Assembly (NCBI GenBank): GCA_005408345.1
Contig: SEMN01000026.1
Location: 1,217,536 to 1,281,535 of the forward strand
From: Macquaria australasica
Lineage: Eukaryota; Chordata; Actinopteri; Centrarchiformes; Percichthyidae
DNA: 64,000 nt
Reading direction: 5' to 3'
Within the stretch, counting starts at the first letter, position 1. Every line of letters starts with the position of its first letter. Below, piece by piece: positions 61,580-64,000 of this stretch. The notes beneath the pieces were generated by a model that ran no database searches, was not told the origin of the DNA, and saw nothing but the letters and a program-made list of their open reading frames with translations. A program made the position numbers and the translations under genes.

Positions 61580-62790
61580 CTAGCATAGGACTGGTGTCAT
61601 AGGCACCTGGAGAGGGTGCCACATGGGGACCCCACGGCTCTGCTAGGGGACTTCAATGCGCATGTGAGTAATGATGGAGAAACCTAGAGAGGTGTGATTG
61701 GGAGGAGTGGCCTGTGAGCTGATACCAAGTGGCCAACGACATCATCCCTATAGTTACTGTACAGTAATTTCCAAACCAGAAACCATGGGTTGATGCATCC
61801 ATCTGCAGCTCAAGAATTGCTGTTGGAGATGTGAAGGAATACAAGGCGGCTGACTACAGACTGAGACGTGCGGTCAAAGTTGCTAAGCGGACTTTACTCT
61901 ATTATTATTATTTTGTAATATGTTTTTACTGAACATATTGAAATATATGAATCCTTGAGTCTTGAATCTTGTTTTGTTATCGGAATTCTGTGCTAGTGAT
62001 GGACTGTCAATAATAAACAACATGTTTGAGTGTACCTGGTGCCAGACAATCTTAGGCCAAAGATTAATGATGACTTTGTTGCCGTATGTCACTTGGCGAA
62101 GAGAGGAATAGAGCTGTCAACTTATCACTGCTTGGTGGTGTGTTGGATTATGTGATGGGGGAAGGTATCAAACAGACACGCTAAACTCAAACTGGCAGTG
62201 AGAATGGACTGGCAACATCTAGCTGAGGCCCCCTTCTGAGAAGTGTTCAGCTCCCACCTGTGGAGCTATTTTTCCTGCAACCAGGGTGGAGTTGGGAACA
62301 TGGAATATGAATGACCCTCGTTCAAAGCCTCCATTGCATGGGCGGCTGCTTTGAGTTGTGGACAGAAGGTTGTCAGTGTCTGTCATGGTGGCACCCCAAG
62401 AATCAACAGCTCTCTTCAGCGCTCTTAAGCTGAAGAAGGAGGCCTTATGGGTTTTGGTTGGCAAAAACTTGGTCTGGGAGAAGTTAGGGGAAGCCATGGC
62501 AGAGGACTTTCCATTGGTTCTGGTAATCTGCCAGATGACCCAGGAAAGGGAGGCAGGGCTTTGCCCAGGCTGTTCTCAGCAAGAACTGTTGACCTCAACT
62601 GGGCATATTGTTGGGTGGTGGAAGAATCACTTTGAACTCTCTTGAGCTCTTGAACTCAATCGCACAAATATGCAATGGCACTAATTGAGGGATGAGAGGA
62701 GATTCATACTGAGATGCTGAATGATATTTTTGGGTTATCTTGGTTGACACGCCTCTTTAGTATCACATGGATGTCAGGGACAGTGCTTCA
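61580..62790 (+). mobile_element. Decayed LINE (endonuclease to pre-RT region), interrupted by a second LINE piece
   Basis: At 61636-61682 the plus strand reads ALLGDFNAHVSNDGET, the conserved GDFNAH motif of APE-type LINE endonucleases, then a TAG where Trp is usual. GLSIINNMFE and CTWCQ-like residues resume at about 61998-62050, followed at 62350-62640 by the linker seen in fish LINEs (KLKKEAL, WEKLGEAMAEDF, GHIVGWWKNHFE). A short piece near 62745-62790 matches a later part of such elements, so an internal deletion is likely. Several stops and frameshifts make it inactive. Confidence 0.7.
61755..61975 (+). mobile_element. Fragment of a different LINE inserted in the first
   Basis: It reads NQKPWVDASI, then GDVKEYKAADYRLRRAVKVA, the (N.KPW)...(GD..EYKAA..LRRAVK.AKR) linker of another fish LINE family. 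It ends in CTTGAGTCTTGAATCTTG, a typical L2-like tail. The host LINE's endonuclease motifs lie on both sides. Borders are approximate. Confidence 0.5.
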
Positions 62791-64000
62791 GTGCATTCAA
62801 CTGCTTCATACTGCAAGCCACCACCTCCAAGTTTGGAGGGTGAAATTCTCCTGTGAATGTATTTAAATTCCTAAATTTATTGACAATTGACAAAAAATGT
62901 ATATTTAATGATGCATTTCATTTGATACTGACCTTGTTTTTACGTACATATCGTGAAGCTGTTTTTTCACTTTTGTTTACTTGTTTGTTTAAACTTCACA
63001 ATATCACTTCACAATGGTGTTGAAATATAAGTAGTGAACATAAATGACACAAAGACATAATTTCTGCTAAAATCAATGACCATATAAAAGCAGGTTAAAG
63101 CACGTTTCTTTTTAGGAGTCATTTATTGCTTATATAAATTTTAAGTTAAAGTGAGAGAAAGAGGGATGGAACTGCTAATGTAATAGTCATAATGTTATAG
63201 CCATAAGAGAACCATTATTTTAAGATTAATTATGCTAAAGTAAGTCAAACAGTACAGCTGTTATTTTTTATTTGTTTTCAGAACAATTGATTGGATCTAA
63301 GCTTCGTCATCTTTTTAGATAGTTATATAGTTCTATAGTATGTATTGCTCACATGATTTTTATTTATTTTATTTATTAAGTCTCGTTGGTGCGTCTCATA
63401 ATCCATGAACATCTTCTTCATTCCTTGGGCTCAACAGGAAGGTCTTATTGTTATCGGCTTCTTTTGTTTGAATGGAGATCACCAGCCACACACGGTGGAA
63501 GTGAAGTCACAAGTGACCTGAAAGCCCAATTATAAAGTCTGCAATCTGCATTGTTCTTGGAGCGAAAAAGAATCAATGTGCTGAAGGCATATCCCCATCA
63601 GAAGACCTAATGATGTCTTTCTGGACCACAGCCTTGCACACTGCATAGTAATCTTCTGCTAATTAGGTTTATAATGCCTAGGCAGGCCTCCGCATCAGCA
63701 CAATTCCAGGGAGGACAGTGAAGTTATTTATTTATCTCACTCACTGTGGCTCATTGTTATGGCGGTTATAATTAAAGCAAAATTATTTAGATTATTTAGG
63801 AAGAGGGTTTATTGGAATTACAGCAGTGTTGCACATTGCAAGTGTGTACACTTCAACTGTGTTCTCAATCATGAAGTCACATTAATTCAAATGGTTTGTT
63901 CAATTAGGAAAGGAAATGAAACGGTAACTGATCTCTTAAACTCTGCTTAAATCGTCAGAAATATGGAGTGTCAGCTCGAGGGATTTACAGGTGGCTCATC
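62791..64000. other. Desert to window end, nothing recognised
   Basis: AT-rich with no gene, RNA or repeat family. TAATTAGG near 63660 and ATTTATTT runs near 63360 are unremarkable. Confidence 0.4.

Noticed and set aside
62358..62645. 95-codon ORF as an independent gene
   Set aside because: Its residues match the linker region of fish LINEs; it is a retrotransposon remnant.

Overview
The window is vertebrate nuclear DNA, most likely from a percomorph-type teleost. The evidence is GT-AG introns, AATAAA poly(A) signals, dense di- and tetranucleotide microsatellites, and dispersed repeats I recognise from spiny-rayed fish (a CAGTGGTGG-ended inverted-repeat element, a TAGGGCTG-ended hAT-type MITE, an AGCTGGGG-ended MITE with TTAA borders, L2-like LINE tails). 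No operons, prokaryotic genes, CRISPR arrays or tRNA/rRNA genes were found.

One protein-coding gene can be fully assembled: lunapark (lnpk/lnp), plus strand. A non-coding first exon lies in a CpG-rich promoter (about 5.29-5.51 kb). The start codon is at 6742, there are twelve coding exons, the stop ends at 14337, and the 3' UTR reaches about 15.1 kb. All twelve introns are GT-AG, all phases match, and the model gives a 406-residue ER-junction protein with an N-terminal Met-Gly, two membrane segments, coiled coils, a proline-rich linker, a C4 zinc finger and an acidic tail.

Layout: 1-5.29 kb is upstream intergenic DNA with repeats and a weak split-ORF candidate at the window edge. 5.29-15.15 kb is lnpk. 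15.15-64 kb is almost gene-free. In jawed vertebrates lunapark flanks evx2/hoxd13 and is transcribed away from the HoxD cluster into the centromeric regulatory gene desert (C-DOM/5DOM). By that synteny the hoxd cluster and evx2 should lie left of position 1, and 15-64 kb should be the hoxd centromeric regulatory landscape. The desert contains many TAATTA, TTTATGG/CAATAAA and TGACAG words, one good CTCF-like word, several GC-rich islands, and a promoter-plus-splice-site configuration at 19.6-20.2 kb that could be an undescribed transcript start. Conservation could not be tested, so all regulatory calls are low confidence.

The right end (61.6-62.8 kb) holds a decayed LINE that appears to be interrupted by a piece of a second LINE.
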